DNA of 64,000 bases from Sceloporus undulatus (GCF_019175285.1 NC_056522.1:71227744-71291743); one strand, 5' to 3'; positions 38,201 to 47,627 are shown, numbered from the stretch's first letter. The notes: a model not told the origin generated them from the letters alone. Program-made: numbers and translations.

Positions 38201-38585
38201 AGCATGCCTACTGCATACTTCATTTTGATTGTCTTGTTTGAAGAAAAGCCACAAGCTAGAAATACATCTCACTCAAAAAATATTTTATAGCTTTCTAATA
38301 TTTGGACACACCTTGTGTCTCACCTGAGTATTAGAGAATCATGTGATCATTCATTTTCCAGTCTGTCCTCAATTAATTGCTTAGATGTCTCATGTTGCTA
38401 ACAAGAGTGATGCAGAGTTCCTATAAACAATTTTACTAGTTACCTGTTAGATTAGCTGCCATTTCTTCTGCAGTCTGGCATAAGCGCAGCCCTTGCTTCA
38501 AAGGACCTTCTGAGTCTACATACTGCCTGCGTTTGAGGTAGCAGGAAACTGCCATCTGAATCTGTTCTGTGCGTACACGTTTCAT
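28434..38585 (-). CDS. TAF5L: TAF5L, WD40 subunit of SAGA/PCAF histone acetyltransferase complex
   Basis: TAF5L (PAF65-beta) is the TAF5 paralogue that takes the TAF5 place in the SAGA/PCAF core module with histone-fold TAFs. Coding exons are 38444-38585, 35947-36051, 33480-34204 and 28434-29231. They total 1770 nt, that is 589 codons plus stop, equal to the human length I recall. The N-terminus ([20 protein letters not shown]) is LisH-like. Residues about 83-220 form the TAF5 NTD2 domain. Six WD repeats follow, one at the end of exon 4 and five in exon 5. All introns are GT-AG with matching phases. The gene looks intact. Confidence 0.97.
30077..30297. repeat. Palindromic MITE, family A
   Basis: The ends are GGTCCAAAACACACTGCAG and GTGTGTTTTGGACC, with full-length arms around a CTCTCTGAAAGAGA centre. 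It lies in TAF5L intron 4. Confidence 0.88.
31082..31281. repeat. pogo/Tigger-like element resembling mammalian MER2
   Basis: It starts CAGTCAGCCCTCCATCCATA and ends AGATACCAAGGGCCCACTG, flanked by TA. Inner GCCATTTTATATAAGGGACA and GGGGGATCCTGGAACCACA recall the MER2 consensus of mammals. It lies in TAF5L intron 4. Confidence 0.7.
31822..32305 (-). repeat. Tigger-like DNA repeat with a nested pogo-like element
   Basis: On minus it reads like a repeat I know from mammalian genomes: GGACCCAAATCTAAACATGA, then AATATTTTTAATAATATTGT and TTGAACCATCAGAAAGCAAA. Another TA-flanked element (32082-32276, CAGTTGACTTTCCG start) has jumped into it. It lies in TAF5L intron 4. Confidence 0.65.
32082..32276. 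repeat. pogo/Tigger-like MITE nested in an older repeat
   Basis: It starts TACAGTTGACTTTCCG and ends GGAGCAACTATA. The host repeat resumes immediately after (CCTCAAATCTGAATATCTG), which shows the order of insertion. Confidence 0.65.
32385..32815. repeat. hAT-type non-autonomous element with degraded 8-bp duplication
   Basis: The terminal inverted repeats are CAGGACTGTGGAATCAGAGTC and GACTCCACAGCCCTG. Flanks read ATTATTAG and ATTATAGT, a worn 8-bp target duplication typical of hAT. Internal sequence is AT-rich and non-coding. It lies in TAF5L intron 4. Confidence 0.8.
33480..34204 (-). CDS. TAF5L: TAF5L exon 4 (NTD2 domain and first WD repeat)
   Basis: The 725-nt exon encodes residues 83-324. 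It starts [20 protein letters not shown], carries the TAF5 NTD2 helical domain, then an acidic/serine linker and the first blade ending VKLWS. The donor is GAAGAG|gtgaga and the acceptor gtttag|AT. Confidence 0.97.
34765..34903. repeat. Palindromic MITE, family A, partial
   Basis: The loop TTAGCCTTCTCTGTCAGAG and the right arm CATTATTACTGCAGTGCAGA are present; most of the left arm is lost. It lies in TAF5L intron 3. Confidence 0.7.
35026..35240. repeat. Palindromic MITE, family B, near-perfect arms
   Basis: The left end AGGCCTGTTACAGACTGCC and right end GGCAGTCTGTAACAGGCCCA are inverted. By eye the arms match without mismatch over more than 50 bp through AAAATAAAGCTGCTTCGGGT and CTCTTTGGAGGTATGCT. 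Such similarity implies a young copy. It lies in TAF5L intron 3. Confidence 0.88.
35947..36051 (-). CDS. TAF5L: TAF5L exon 3
   Basis: The 105-nt exon encodes [20 protein letters not shown], then [14 protein letters not shown]. No ATG ORF covers it; it was located by the splice sites (acctag|TCC and ACAG|gtgggt) and similarity to human TAF5L. Phase is 1 on both sides. Confidence 0.94.
37143..37333. repeat. pogo/Tigger-like MITE
   Basis: It starts CAGTGTGCCCTTGCTTTATG, ends GATGCAGGTGCACTG and is flanked by TA. It contains a GCACGCAGTACAGTGCACAC stretch. It lies in TAF5L intron 2. Confidence 0.7.
38444..38585 (-). CDS. TAF5L: TAF5L exon 2 (start codon)
   Basis: The ATG at 38585 begins [20 protein letters not shown], identical to the known N-terminus, and the exon ends EEMAANLT before ACAG|gtaact. 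The probable acceptor (ttttggag) leaves only three untranslated bases before the ATG, so nearly all of the 5' UTR is in exon 1. Confidence 0.95.
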
Positions 38586-40601
38586 GACCTCCAAAAGGAA
38601 AGAAAACATGCTTCTGGTTACAATGAAATGTTAAGATGATGGGAAAATTATACTGCACTTTCTTACAGTAAGTTTGGTGTGTCAGCAAACTGTCAGTCAG
38701 TGGCACTCCCATTACTGCCTAGAAAAACATCACTAATACAAAATGTATCCCCTACCTACTGAATAAAATATCCACTTATCCTTGGAAGCAGATACCTCAG
38801 ATCTCAAAAGTATTAAACAACAGAAGAGATAATTAAAAGTTTTTAGGATTATGTGTTTGGGAGAAACCTTTGTCTAATGTTAGTTTCACTGGTTACAACC
38901 TCAAGATTGTGACTTGACACAATGTGTTCCTTTACATTTTCTACATTATTCAGCTATCTTGGTAGGAATATATTTAATGTACCATTTCAACCTTAAAAGG
39001 GACCTACAACATCTCTATGTTCTGTGCATAGGTGCTTAACATACTTTAGACACTAAACAGATGCAAATTATGTTCTACTTTGTACTATTAATACTATTTC
39101 TTTAGCCTAAAAAGTGAAAAACAAATAAATCAAAAGTTAGTTTCAGTTTCAGCATTGTTCAGTTTCTCTTTTAGTGTACTTTTTAAGTTCCACAGAAAGC
39201 AGTTAAAGTGTCAACTTCCTTAAACTTCTTTTGAATTTTCAGATCAGATCAAACATTACATTTCATTTCACTGTATATATACCTACTAGCAGCTTTTCTA
39301 GCCAAGAGTACATAGCAAGTGTCATTCCTGACAACCTGAACATTAACAAACTTAAGACATTTTAAACTTCTGCCTCATGAGTGTCAGAGTGTGTATGAGT
39401 ATAAGGCGTGTAGAACAAAACAACAACAAAAACAAAACATATCTGGCTGCCAACTTTTAAGAAGTTTCCACTCACCCAAAGTGAGCTATTAATTATTACT
39501 TTTCTATCCTCCTGTTTTCTCAGGGAAGCTTGAGGATGCAATACAACAATACCCTAGTATTTCAATGCCACCATCCATCCAATCACAACAGACCCATGTG
39601 TCCATTTTAACAGGGTGACTATATTATGTGCTTCAGGGTCATAATCCAAGGTAGCTTTTATGAGAACGCACAAATGCCAGAGTTTAGTGATAGATCACTC
39701 CATGGCTATGTCTGTTGAGGAACAAATCCGATTTCAAAGCACATGCTATAAAACATGTTAAAGTCTCATCAGAATAACTTACTGCTAAATTCAGCCATTT
39801 TTACTGACTTTGCTAAAGTATTTTAAAAGCATGACCATCAGAAGGATATTTGGTGCATTTTAGGCCATGCCAGTTACATTAGCCTCTGCACAATTCCAAT
39901 CTTTACTTCTGTTCAACCTGCAGATACACTAATCTTTCAATAGTCTGCTAAATATAGTCTTTATTCTGTTGGGAAGTCCTGTCTTTTAATTAAATTATGT
40001 TTTGAGTAAATACCCTAAATATTTAACTCTGAGGTAGCTAAAACAATGGAGAAACTGTCCACAAGCCCCTCCAGATTTTAGTCTGAATTTGCAAAAATTA
40101 TAAAAAGGGAAAATATTACTAGCAAACTAGTAGTAAGTAGTAGTAAGAAGAGGATATGAAAACATAAATGCAAGTTGGACGCAAAAGAACCAAGTGTCAA
40201 CCAGTATGTTTTTGCTTAGAAAAACATAAATTCTCTCTCACTGATTTACAACTGAAGGAATAATGCTCCCCGTGGTTGCTACCAAGGTCAGGCCATGTAT
40301 CACAAATCCGAGGAGCTGATTCAGGATTGCCTTCCTTATTAAGAGATGGGGGTAACAACAGTAGTATTTAGCAGTTCACTTGCCATGCAATGTATTGCTT
40401 CTTGTTTATACAGTTTCCATATGTGATACGGCATTTACTCATCTGCTGTACTGGTTCCAACTGCTGCAAACAACTCACTGCCGAGGCACGTGAGTATTTT
40501 GACTGTAAGCTCTTGGCAGAGATATCCATTCCTAAAAATCGTGCGTTATGTATAAGCATCTTCTTACAACACCATAGAGGACAACACATTAATCTAACAT
40601 A

Positions 40602-40793
40602 GACTGTACCTGCACTGCAGAAATAATCCAGTCTGACTCCACTATAACTGCCATGGCTCAATGCTATGGAATTCTGGGAACTGTAGTTTGGGGGGATCAG
40701 AGCAAAGCTACAATTCCCAAAATTCCATAGCACTGAGCCATGGTAGTTAAAGTGGAGTCAAACTGGATTATTTCTGCAGTGCGGATGCAGCCA
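40602..40793. repeat. Palindromic MITE, family A subtype (GGCTGCATC..GCAGTG ends)
   Basis: The arms TGCACTGCAGAAATAATCCA and TGGATTATTTCTGCAGTGCG form the palindrome around a GATCAGAGC loop. The outer bases differ from the GGTCCAAAAC subtype. It lies in TAF5L intron 1. Confidence 0.83.
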
Positions 40794-41154
40794 TAACCAA
40801 CAACAACCCAATACAAGGAGGATGGCTTTAATACTATGAAAACTCAGGAGTTCACCCACAGGTTGCAACAATCCTAAACTGCCCCCTTGCTCCAAAGTTA
40901 ACATATCAGCCATCTATCGGTGCTCTCAAGAAGTTGTTCTTCATTTTTGATGCCAGCCTCCCGAAAATATTTGGAGAGCGGAGAAGCTTGGAAAGGAGAC
41001 TGCAGAGGGAGGATGTCCAGAAGTGGAAACTCAACTCTTCCTGAGCTCTATCTACATGGTAGCATGGAAGAACAGAAGCTGCTGGGAGCTGCAGAAGGGT
41101 AGAGGTTTTCCTACCTGCTTCCATTTCGCTGGCAAGCAAACATGTTTTTATTCG

Positions 41155-41477
41155 GGCAGGCTTTTAAAAATCATTACAGGGTGGCTTTTATATGGGCTGT
41201 GTGCATTTTAGTCACGTTTTTCCTATGTTTGTATGTTCATTTTATACTATATTAACAAGATGATTTTAAATGTTTTTTTTAAATTGTAAAGTTTTAAAAA
41301 ATGTTTGTAACTTGTGAGCTGTCTTGAGTCCCTTTCTGGGAGAAAGGTGGCATACAAATGAAATAAATAATAATAAACAATAAATCCCTTTGCATAACAA
41401 CAACAGCTGTTACTCTTAGGTGGGGTGTATGTTTTATTCATGTTTTTAACTTTTTGTGTTATGCTGATTTTATATGG
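41155..41477. repeat. LINE/SINE 3'-tail-like repeat
   Basis: CTTGAGTCCCTTTCTGGGAG with AAAGGTGGCATACAAATGAA and AATAAATAATAATAA is a common squamate LINE/SINE tail. A second tail copy is split by the CR1 insertion and ends at 41869-41995. Similar scraps occur at 1925-2000, 44285-44352, 56720-56800 and 58785-58842. Confidence 0.5.
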
Positions 41478-41868
41478 TTTAGAATCAGAGTTGGAATAGA
41501 CCCCAAGGGCCATCCAGTCCAACCGTCTGCCATGCAGGAACTCACAATCAAAAGTACCCCTGACAGATAGCCATCCAGCCTGTTTAAAGACCTGCAAAGA
41601 CTCCTCCACTCTCCGAGGAAATGCGTTCCATTGCTGAACAGCTTTTACTGTCAGGAAGTTCCTCCTAATGTAGAGAAGGAATCTCTTTTCCTGTAGCTTG
41701 CATCCATTGTGCCGGGTCCTAATCTTTGGAGCAGCAGAAAACAAGCTTGCTCCGTCCTTGATATGACATCCCTTCAAATACTTAAACAGGGATATCATAT
41801 CACCTCTTAACTGTCCCTTCTCCAGGCTAAACTTACCCAGCTCCCTAAGTCGCTCCTCACAGGGCAAG
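41478..41868 (-). mobile_element. CR1 LINE 3' fragment
   Basis: The minus frame encodes [40 protein letters not shown] and RRNFLTVKAVQQWN, followed by the 3' UTR. It is inserted into an older AT-rich repeat whose halves flank it (41390-41477 and 41869-41995), in TAF5L intron 1. Confidence 0.88.
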
Positions 41869-42165
41869 ATGATTTTACTTGTATTTAAGTTCTTATTGTA
41901 AACTTTTTAAAAATGCTTTTTCTCTTGTGAATCGCCTTGGAACCCTTTCTGGGAGAAGGTGGCCTACAGATGAAATAAATAGATAAATAAGTTGTGAGGG
42001 GGGAGAAGACAGAAGATGGAGACGCACTCACTCACTCTGCTGCTGTTCTTAATATATAAACTCCCAACTTCATTAAATTCCAACAATCCTCACATGTGGA
42101 ATTAAGGAGAGGAGCTGTCAAGCTTGAATCCCAGCCTATACTTGAAAAACAATACAGTACTTTAC

Positions 42166-42456
42166 ATCAGTGGTTTCCAAACTCTGGTCCTCCAGGTGTT
42201 TTGGACTTTGCCTTTCAGAAGCCCCGGTCAGCTTGGCCACCAATAATCAGGAATAGTAGAAACTGAAGTCTAAAATATCTGGTGAACCTAAGTTTGGGAA
42301 TCAATTCTTTAAATCAGTGGTTCCTAAACTTTGGCTCTCCAAAGTACTTTTGGACTTCAACTCCCAGAAGCCCAATGAAGCTTAGCCAACAGTTCAGGAA
42401 TTCTGTAAGTCCAATGCATTTGAAGGATCAGAGTTTGGGAACCAATGCTTTAACTC
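42166..42456. repeat. Two adjacent short palindromic MITEs (hAT-like, family E)
   Basis: Copies at 42170-42305 and 42318-42456 both start CAGTGGTT(T/C)C and consist of two short arms (CTCCAGGTGTTTTGGACTTT; AACTTTGGCTCTCC with its complement). The start fits hAT ends (CAGTGGTTCTCAA). Confidence 0.65.
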
Positions 42457-42643
42457 AACAGCTTAAAAACTGCAAAGTTCTTCTTACTGACCTCATCTGT
42501 GCTTAAGATGGTTTTCACACGAGCTTTTAAAAAGTGTCTATATGGCTTCTTCTTGTTGTGCAGAAAGATCTTGTAGCACCTTTGAGACTAAGTGAAAGAA
42601 AGAAGTTGGCAGAATGAGCTTTCGTAGGTTTAAGTCTACTCCC

Positions 42644-42755
42644 TAAAGTGCATATGGGCTTTCTTAGGACTGGAGCATGGCTTTGGCACAGCTTCTGGCC
42701 TTTTAGGATGCATGCATCATTTAAACAACATACCTCCAAAGTGACCTGAAGCAGG
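42644..42755. repeat. Palindromic MITE, family B, partial
   Basis: TTAGGATGCATGCATCATTT with ACATACCTCCAAAGTGACCT matches the right arm of family B. The end is lost. TAF5L intron 1. Confidence 0.65.
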
Positions 42756-42931
42756 TGCTTGCAAGATCTCTCTAGATCTCTGACTCCACAGACTAACACG
42801 GCTATGTCTCTAAATTCTCTCTCTTGCACAGTGTTTTTAAGTAAGTCAATGGCTTAAAAAACCCCTGCAAAGTTCATGTTATTGACCTCTTAAAATTCAT
42901 CTGTGCTTGATGGTTTTTACATGAGCCTTTA

Positions 42932-43076
42932 AAACAATGGTCCCCAAACTGTACTCTTTAAGGGATTTTGGACTTCAGCTTCCAGAATCCCATATTATTG
43001 GCCAACATGGCTGAGGCTTCTGGGAGCTGAAGTCCAAAATCTCTTAAAGGGCACAGTTTGGGGATCACTGCTTTAA
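42932..43076. repeat. Short palindromic MITE, family E
   Basis: ATGGTCCCCAAACTGTACTC and GGCACAGTTTGGGGATCACT are inverted arms around GGCCAACATGGCTGAGGC. TAF5L intron 1. Confidence 0.75.
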
Positions 43077-43139
43077 AAAGTGTCTATATTGCTTCTCCAA
43101 CTTGTGTAGAGAGAGATCTTGTAGCACCTTTGAGACTAA

Positions 43140-43346
43140 GGTCCAAAACACACTGCAGTAATAATCCAGTACACTGGCTCAGTGCTAGGGAATTTTGGGA
43201 ACTGTAGTTTTGTGAGACATTTAGCCTTCTCTGTCAGAGAGAGCTCTGAGGCCACAATAAAGTACAATTCCCAGGATCCCGTAGCACTGAGCCAGGGCAG
43301 TTAAAGTGGTCTCAGCGTGGATTATTTCTGCAGTGTGGTTTGGACC
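43140..43346. repeat. Palindromic MITE, family A, with TAA duplication
   Basis: The arms are GGTCCAAAACACACTGCAG and CTGCAGTGTGGTTTGGACC, flanked on both sides by TAA (43137-43139 and 43347-43349). It is inserted into another repeat in TAF5L intron 1, since GAGACTAA and TAAGTGAAAG join across it. Confidence 0.88.
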
Positions 43347-43608
43347 TAAGTGAAAGAAAGAAAGAAGCTGGCAGCCTGAGCTTTTGTAGGCCTAAGCCCA
43401 CTTCCTCAGATACATAGTAGGTTTCTTCCTTTCAGCTAAGTCTCAAAGAGGCTACAAGGTCTCCGATTCTGCAGACTGACATGGCTATATCTTTGAATTC
43501 TCCCTCTTGTGGTAGTGTATTTTTGAGCCTGGGTGTGTGTGTCTTGCACAGAAGTGTCTGTATTGCTTCTCCCTCTTGTGTAGAGGGATCGTGTAGCACC
43601 TTTGAGAC

Positions 43609-43618
43609 NNNNNNNNNN
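43609..43618. other. Assembly gap (10 N)
   Basis: Ten N mark unsequenced DNA of unknown length inside nested repeats of TAF5L intron 1. It breaks two spurious ORFs. Confidence 0.99.
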
Positions 43619-43857
43619 TGAGGGCCCAAACAGACAGGCCAAAATAAAGCTGCTTTGGGTCACTTTGGAGGTATGCTGTTTAAATGACACACGCATCTTA
43701 AGAGGCCAGAAACTGCGCAAAAGCTGCGCTCCAGTCCTTAGGACAGGAGCATGGATTTGGTATGGCCTCCAGCCTCTTAGGACACATGCATCATTTAAAC
43801 ATACTCCAAAGTGACCTGAAGCAGCTTTATTTTGGTCTGTCTGTTCAGGCCCTTACT
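43619..43857. repeat. Palindromic MITE, family B
   Basis: The left arm GGGCCCAAACAGACAGGCC with AAAATAAAGCTGCTTTGGGT is mirrored at the right by GAAGCAGCTTTATTTTGGTC and GTCTGTTCAGGCCC. It begins directly at the 10-N assembly gap. TAF5L intron 1. Confidence 0.82.
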
Positions 43858-43889
43858 GAAGGAAGTTGGCAGCACGAACTTTTGCAGAC

Positions 43890-44045
43890 TGAGGGCCCAA
43901 ACAGACAGGCCAAAATAAAGCTGCTTTGGGTCACTTTGGAGGTATGCTGTTTCAATGATGTATGTGTAGTAAGAGTCCGGAAGCCACGCCAAACCCATGC
44001 TCCATTCCTAAGGATTGAAGAGCAGCTTCGGCACAGCTTCTGTTT
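43890..44045. repeat. Palindromic MITE, family B, partial
   Basis: This is a second left arm, GGGCCCAAACAGACAGGCC, nearly identical to the one at 43621, without its right half. The repetition across the N gap suggests either a real nested insertion or a misjoin. Confidence 0.75.
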
Positions 44046-44477
44046 TCACACGAGCCTTTAAAAAATGTCTATATCGCTTCTGCCTCTTGTGTAGAGAAGT
44101 CTTGTAGCACCTTTGCGACTAAGTGAAAGGAATGAGTTGGCAGCATGAGCTTTCGTAGGCTTAGGTCCACTTCCTCAGGTGCATGTGGGCTTCTTCCTTT
44201 GTGTTGGTCTCAAAGGTGCTACAAGAACTCTGACTGTGCAGAACGACACAGCTATGTCCATCATAATTATCTATGCCTAATTAACAAATTGTAAGCCGTT
44301 CTGATAGCCTTGGCTGAAGAGCGGGGTATAAATAATAATAATAATAATAATCACTTCTGTTTCTTGCGCAAGTGTATTTTGAGTGTGTGATAAGAAATGA
44401 AAATAAAGAAAGGAGTTGGGGGAAAGGAGGAGGAGGAGGAGGAGGAGGAGAAGAGGGCTGCCCGGTGGTGGCTCATG

Positions 44478-44640
44478 GTAGAATCACAGAGTTGGAAGAG
44501 ACCCCAAGAAGGGCCACCCAGTGGAGCCCCCTTCTGCCCTGCAGGAACTCTCAGTCGAAGCACCCCCCTTGACAGATAGATGGCCATCCAGCCTCTGCTT
44601 AAAGACCTCCAAAGAAGGAGACTCCACCAGACAGACTCCT
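44478..44640 (-). mobile_element. CR1 LINE 3' fragment next to TAF5L/URB2 promoter
   Basis: AGAATCACAGAGTTGGAAGA and the following bases on plus are the reverse complement of the CR1 3' UTR. The fragment ends about 500 bp from the shared TAF5L/URB2 promoter, at the edge of the GC-rich zone. Confidence 0.8.
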
Positions 44641-45160
44641 AATGTGACCCAGGGAAGGCCGAGGAGGGCGGTTCCTTGTGCGCCATGCCTGGGAAGGGAG
44701 AGGAGCTGCTGCAAATCCCAAGGAGGAGGAGGAGGAGGAAGGAGAAGAAGGGGAGAGGAGGACTCACTGGAGCATCGCAGAGCAGGGATAGGAAACGAGA
44801 GAGAGAGGGAGAGACGCCGCCGCCGCCGCCGCTTCTTGCTGCTGGTGCCGCCAACTGCAGGCGCGCGCACGGGGCTCGTGCAGCCCAGGGAAGAGCGGCG
44901 CGGGAAGGGATTCCTGGGGCTGGATGGCTGGCGCGCGCCGTCCGGTCAGTGCAGCAGCCAGTGGCGCCAGACGCCCGACGACAACCACCACGACGCCTCA
45001 GCCTCAGCTGTCGCCTCTCGTGGGGAGCCCGGCGCGCGCGCGCTTGCACTCAGACTCCGCAATACTACTGCTGCTGCTGCTGCTTTAGGCTGGTTCTTGG
45101 GTTCATCACGAGGCTGCCTTAGGAGGCACGCGGCGGCGGCGGCTGCCACTGCTGCCTCAC

Positions 45161-45240
45161 CTCGGAGCCGCCGCTCCATGACTGACGGCGGAGACTGACA
45201 TACAGAGAGAGGGAGGGAGGGAAACCGCGCTGGGGAGAGA
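45161..45240 (-). other. TAF5L: TAF5L probable non-coding exon 1 (5' end uncertain)
   Basis: A strong minus-strand donor (CCGAG|gtgagg) has its last exon base at 45161 inside the CpG-rich promoter, at the expected place for the TAF5L leader exon. The start given is only a guess. An ATG at 45179 would open an upstream frame overlapping the main start if transcription begins above it. Confidence 0.6.
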
Positions 45241-45540
45241 GAGGGGACTCCCCCCTCTAGCGCGCATGCGCGGCACCTTCAGCCAATGGGAAAGCTTCTT
45301 CTCCCTCCCTTCCTGCTTTACTTCGACGCTCGGCTAGTAAAGCCTGGCTGGCGTACATTTGGGTTCCGCCCCTGGGTCCTTCGACGCCGCGGTTCGGGGA
45401 AAGGTGACGACGGAGAGGGAGGGGCAAAGCGAGGAAGGGAAGGGAAGGGAAGGAGGCGCACGTGCGCGGATGGGACGTCGGGAAAGGGGGCGGGGCCAAG
45501 CGTCCACGGAGGAACGTCGGAGGACGAAGAAGAAGAGGAG
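45162..45540. promoter_or_regulatory. Bidirectional TAF5L/URB2 promoter
   Basis: The first donors of TAF5L (minus, 45161) and URB2 (plus, 45540) are only 380 bp apart, so both genes share one GC-rich promoter. It holds a perfect NRF1 palindrome GCGCATGCGC at 45262-45271, a CCAAT box at 45283-45287, a second NRF1/E-box-like site (GCACGTGCGC) near 45457-45466 and a GC box at 45486-45497. There is no clear TATA box. Divergent housekeeping pairs of this type are common in vertebrates. Confidence 0.8.
45470..45540 (+). other. URB2: URB2 probable non-coding exon 1 (5' end uncertain)
   Basis: The plus-strand donor GGAG|gtgagt ends the exon at 45540. The next acceptor used is at 48010. The left boundary is not visible. 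An ATG at 45470 would start a 50-codon upstream frame across the exon junction if it is within the transcript. Confidence 0.55.
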
Positions 45541-45802
45541 GTGAGTGCAAGGGAAGGACGCCTCCCAGAAAGGCTCAGCTTTAACCTCCGATCCTTTTGA
45601 CTGTGGTTCCCAGGATCCCCCCTTTTCCTTCACGCAAACAATGACAGCGCTTTCCCAAAGGGAAGCCATGCTCGCCCCTTGGTTCCCTGTGGGCAAATAC
45701 CCCATGGAGCCCTTGTCCTCCTCTCGGACTGCAGTTCCCAGAATCCCCCTCCAGCCAGCAAGCCTGCGCTTTCCCGAACTCTGCCCCCGAGCACTTATAA
45801 TT

Positions 45803-45920
45803 CAGTGCTTCCCAAACTTTGGTTCTCCAGAGGTTTTGAACTCCAGCTTCCAAGCTGCCTGGGGCTTCTGGGAGCTGAAGTCCGAAACACCTGGAGGACC
45901 GGAGTTGGGAAACCACTGTA
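45803..45920. repeat. Short palindromic MITE, family E
   Basis: AGTGCTTCCCAAACTTTGGT and CCGGAGTTGGGAAACCACTG are inverted arms. It lies in URB2 intron 1, about 260 bp after exon 1. Confidence 0.75.
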
Positions 45921-46028
45921 TGTGTCATTCACTCCTGCTGCCGGCTTCTTTAAGACTGAGTGGCACATGAGGCCAAGGACACATGGACCCTTGGATTGTC
46001 TGGAGCGCCCCTTGTAGGGCTAGCGGTG

Positions 46029-46560
46029 TGTTGTTGTTGGTGTGAGCCTCCAACTCATTTCCAGGGTATGGCAACCCTAAGGCGAACCTATCCTCTAAGT
46101 ATTTTGGGGCAGGCTTTGTTCAGAGGAGGCTGAGAGCATGTGGCCTGCCAAGGTCACCCAATGGGCTCCAGGTGCAGCAGGGGTTGTGTTGTGTCTGCTA
46201 AGAGAGTGGAAGTCATCTGAGGCCATTTCCCCATTGGTGTCAATCAAGCAGGGTGGCCAAATGTCACAACCCCAAAGGAGGACAAGGCACTGCAAAATGG
46301 AGGATATTCAAGGGAAAATGGAGGACATTGCCTTACCAAATAAAAGTTACAAACACTTCTAGAAGTGTCAGTCGATGCTTCTTAGCCCTGCTCAGAGTGG
46401 AAGGCATTTTGGGATTCCTCCTGGACAGAAGGTTGAATTGTAGGACGTGTCCTGGAAAAGGAGAATATCTGGTCATCCCTGGTTTCATGATGAAGCCGGG
46501 AACTGAATCCTGGTGTCCAGAGTGATAGCCTGGTCCTCTAACTACTATCAAGCACTGGCT
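46029..46560 (-). mobile_element. tRNA-derived SINE with a nested insertion
   Basis: The SINE tail and core are at 46029-46175 and its head at about 46480-46560. Between them is a 300-bp foreign segment containing GGAGGACA and GTCCTGG motifs that recur as an interspersed repeat in reptiles. It lies in URB2 intron 1. Confidence 0.6.
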
Positions 46561-46744
46561 TTCTGGCAATAGAGGGAGGGGATGCGCCAGGGTTTCCTAA
46601 ATGCAATACAGTCTATTGACTTCTTAATTTTTAGTGGGAAATGGAAGAGCTGGCTTCCCCCCCCCCCCCCCCATGATGACTGGAACGCACTCTGCACATG
46701 TCCAGAGCACCAGATCTGTGCCCCTGATTGACACTGATGTGAAG

Positions 46745-47050
46745 TGAATTCTGTTTCTCAGCTTTGCTGGAATTGTTCAGCAAGATCCACTGAGATCTTT
46801 TTATCTTTGCCTTTTTTAAACATTTGACTCAGGCCCTTTTTATCAAACAGCAGTTTACCTACAAATGGCATGTTAGCAAAATTTGCCATAGCCTTAAAAT
46901 CATTCTCCCAGTGTTTCAGCCATAACAATTGCCACCCTACCACTACTGCTGCAACTGCTTTGGCTGAATAAGCTGTTGCATCAGAATTGATATACGCAAC
47001 ATATTGTAGCATTTTTAGCCCTATTGATAGCCATTTGGGGGATATCTCAG
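46745..47050 (-). mobile_element. DIRS-like retroelement fossil, small gag-like fragment
   Basis: A minus-strand stretch of about 84 residues resembles the N-terminal (gag-like) protein of DIRS-type tyrosine-recombinase retroelements, by a pattern of tryptophans and a closing LPFxGxLLF-like segment recalled from frog and reptile copies. It is a short, broken fossil without recognisable ends or polymerase in URB2 intron 1. Family assignment is tentative. Confidence 0.4.
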
Positions 47051-47297
47051 AGTAAGCCCCCCCCCCAGTTCATGAGCTAGCTCCCAATGAACAGTGGGTG
47101 CCATATGGCTTTGTGGGATCAGATGCTCTGAAGATGGTAAAAATTGACATGTGTATCCTTAAGGCTGAATGATTTCTGACATAACGTCAGCTCAGGCCTA
47201 AATCCTGATCAAGAAAGAGGAGCGTCTTCAAAATATAGTATTCCTTTATTCTGCGGAGCATTTGTGAAGTTGTGACCTACACCAATAGGTTGCTATA

Positions 47298-47627
47298 CAG
47301 TAGGCCCTCCGCATTTGCTGATGTTAGGGGTGCAGGACCTCTGAGAAAGTGGAAAAACCACAAATAAAAAACTAATATTATGTTTAAATCTGAGACAGCA
47401 CCTCTCCAGGAATCTCCAGGTCCTCCAGCCCAGCCTTATGTTCAACATCAGCCAGAAGTTAACCATAGAATTGCACTGAAGGGCCTTAAAAATGCCTAGA
47501 GAAGTGTTCTCCAGCATAACTTCTGGCAGGCATTGACCATAGAGTCACACGGGGGGATCTAGAAATTCCTAGGGAGTACATATTAAATCCATGAATAATT
47601 AAATCTGCAGAAGTAGAAGGGTGACTG
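47298..47627. repeat. pogo/Tigger-like MITE
   Basis: It starts CAGTAGGCCCTCCGCATTTG and ends AGAAGGGTGACTG, flanked by TA. The middle repeats AGGAATCTCCAGGTCCTCCA and an inverted relative. The same family is present at 18890-19140. URB2 intron 1. Confidence 0.7.

Larger units (their letters stand above)
36060..40600. other. TAF5L introns 2 and 1, largely featureless
   Basis: Aside from exon 2 and the pogo-like element at 37143 the sequence is AT-rich and without recognised repeats or exons. It is a relatively transposon-poor stretch. Confidence 0.5.
44690..45560. promoter_or_regulatory. CpG-rich island over TAF5L/URB2 start
   Basis: GC-rich DNA with GGA, CGC, CTG and CGG triplet runs, dense in CpG. 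All long ORFs here on both strands overlap each other, which is expected of composition and not of genes. Confidence 0.75.

Noticed and set aside
41247-41867. 206-codon minus-strand ORF
   Set aside because: CR1 LINE C-terminus running into AT-rich repeat, not a host gene.
44521-45600. Cluster of ORFs up to 225 codons at the TAF5L/URB2 promoter
   Set aside because: CpG-island composition with triplet runs; overlapping frames on both strands; explained by non-coding exon 1 of each gene.
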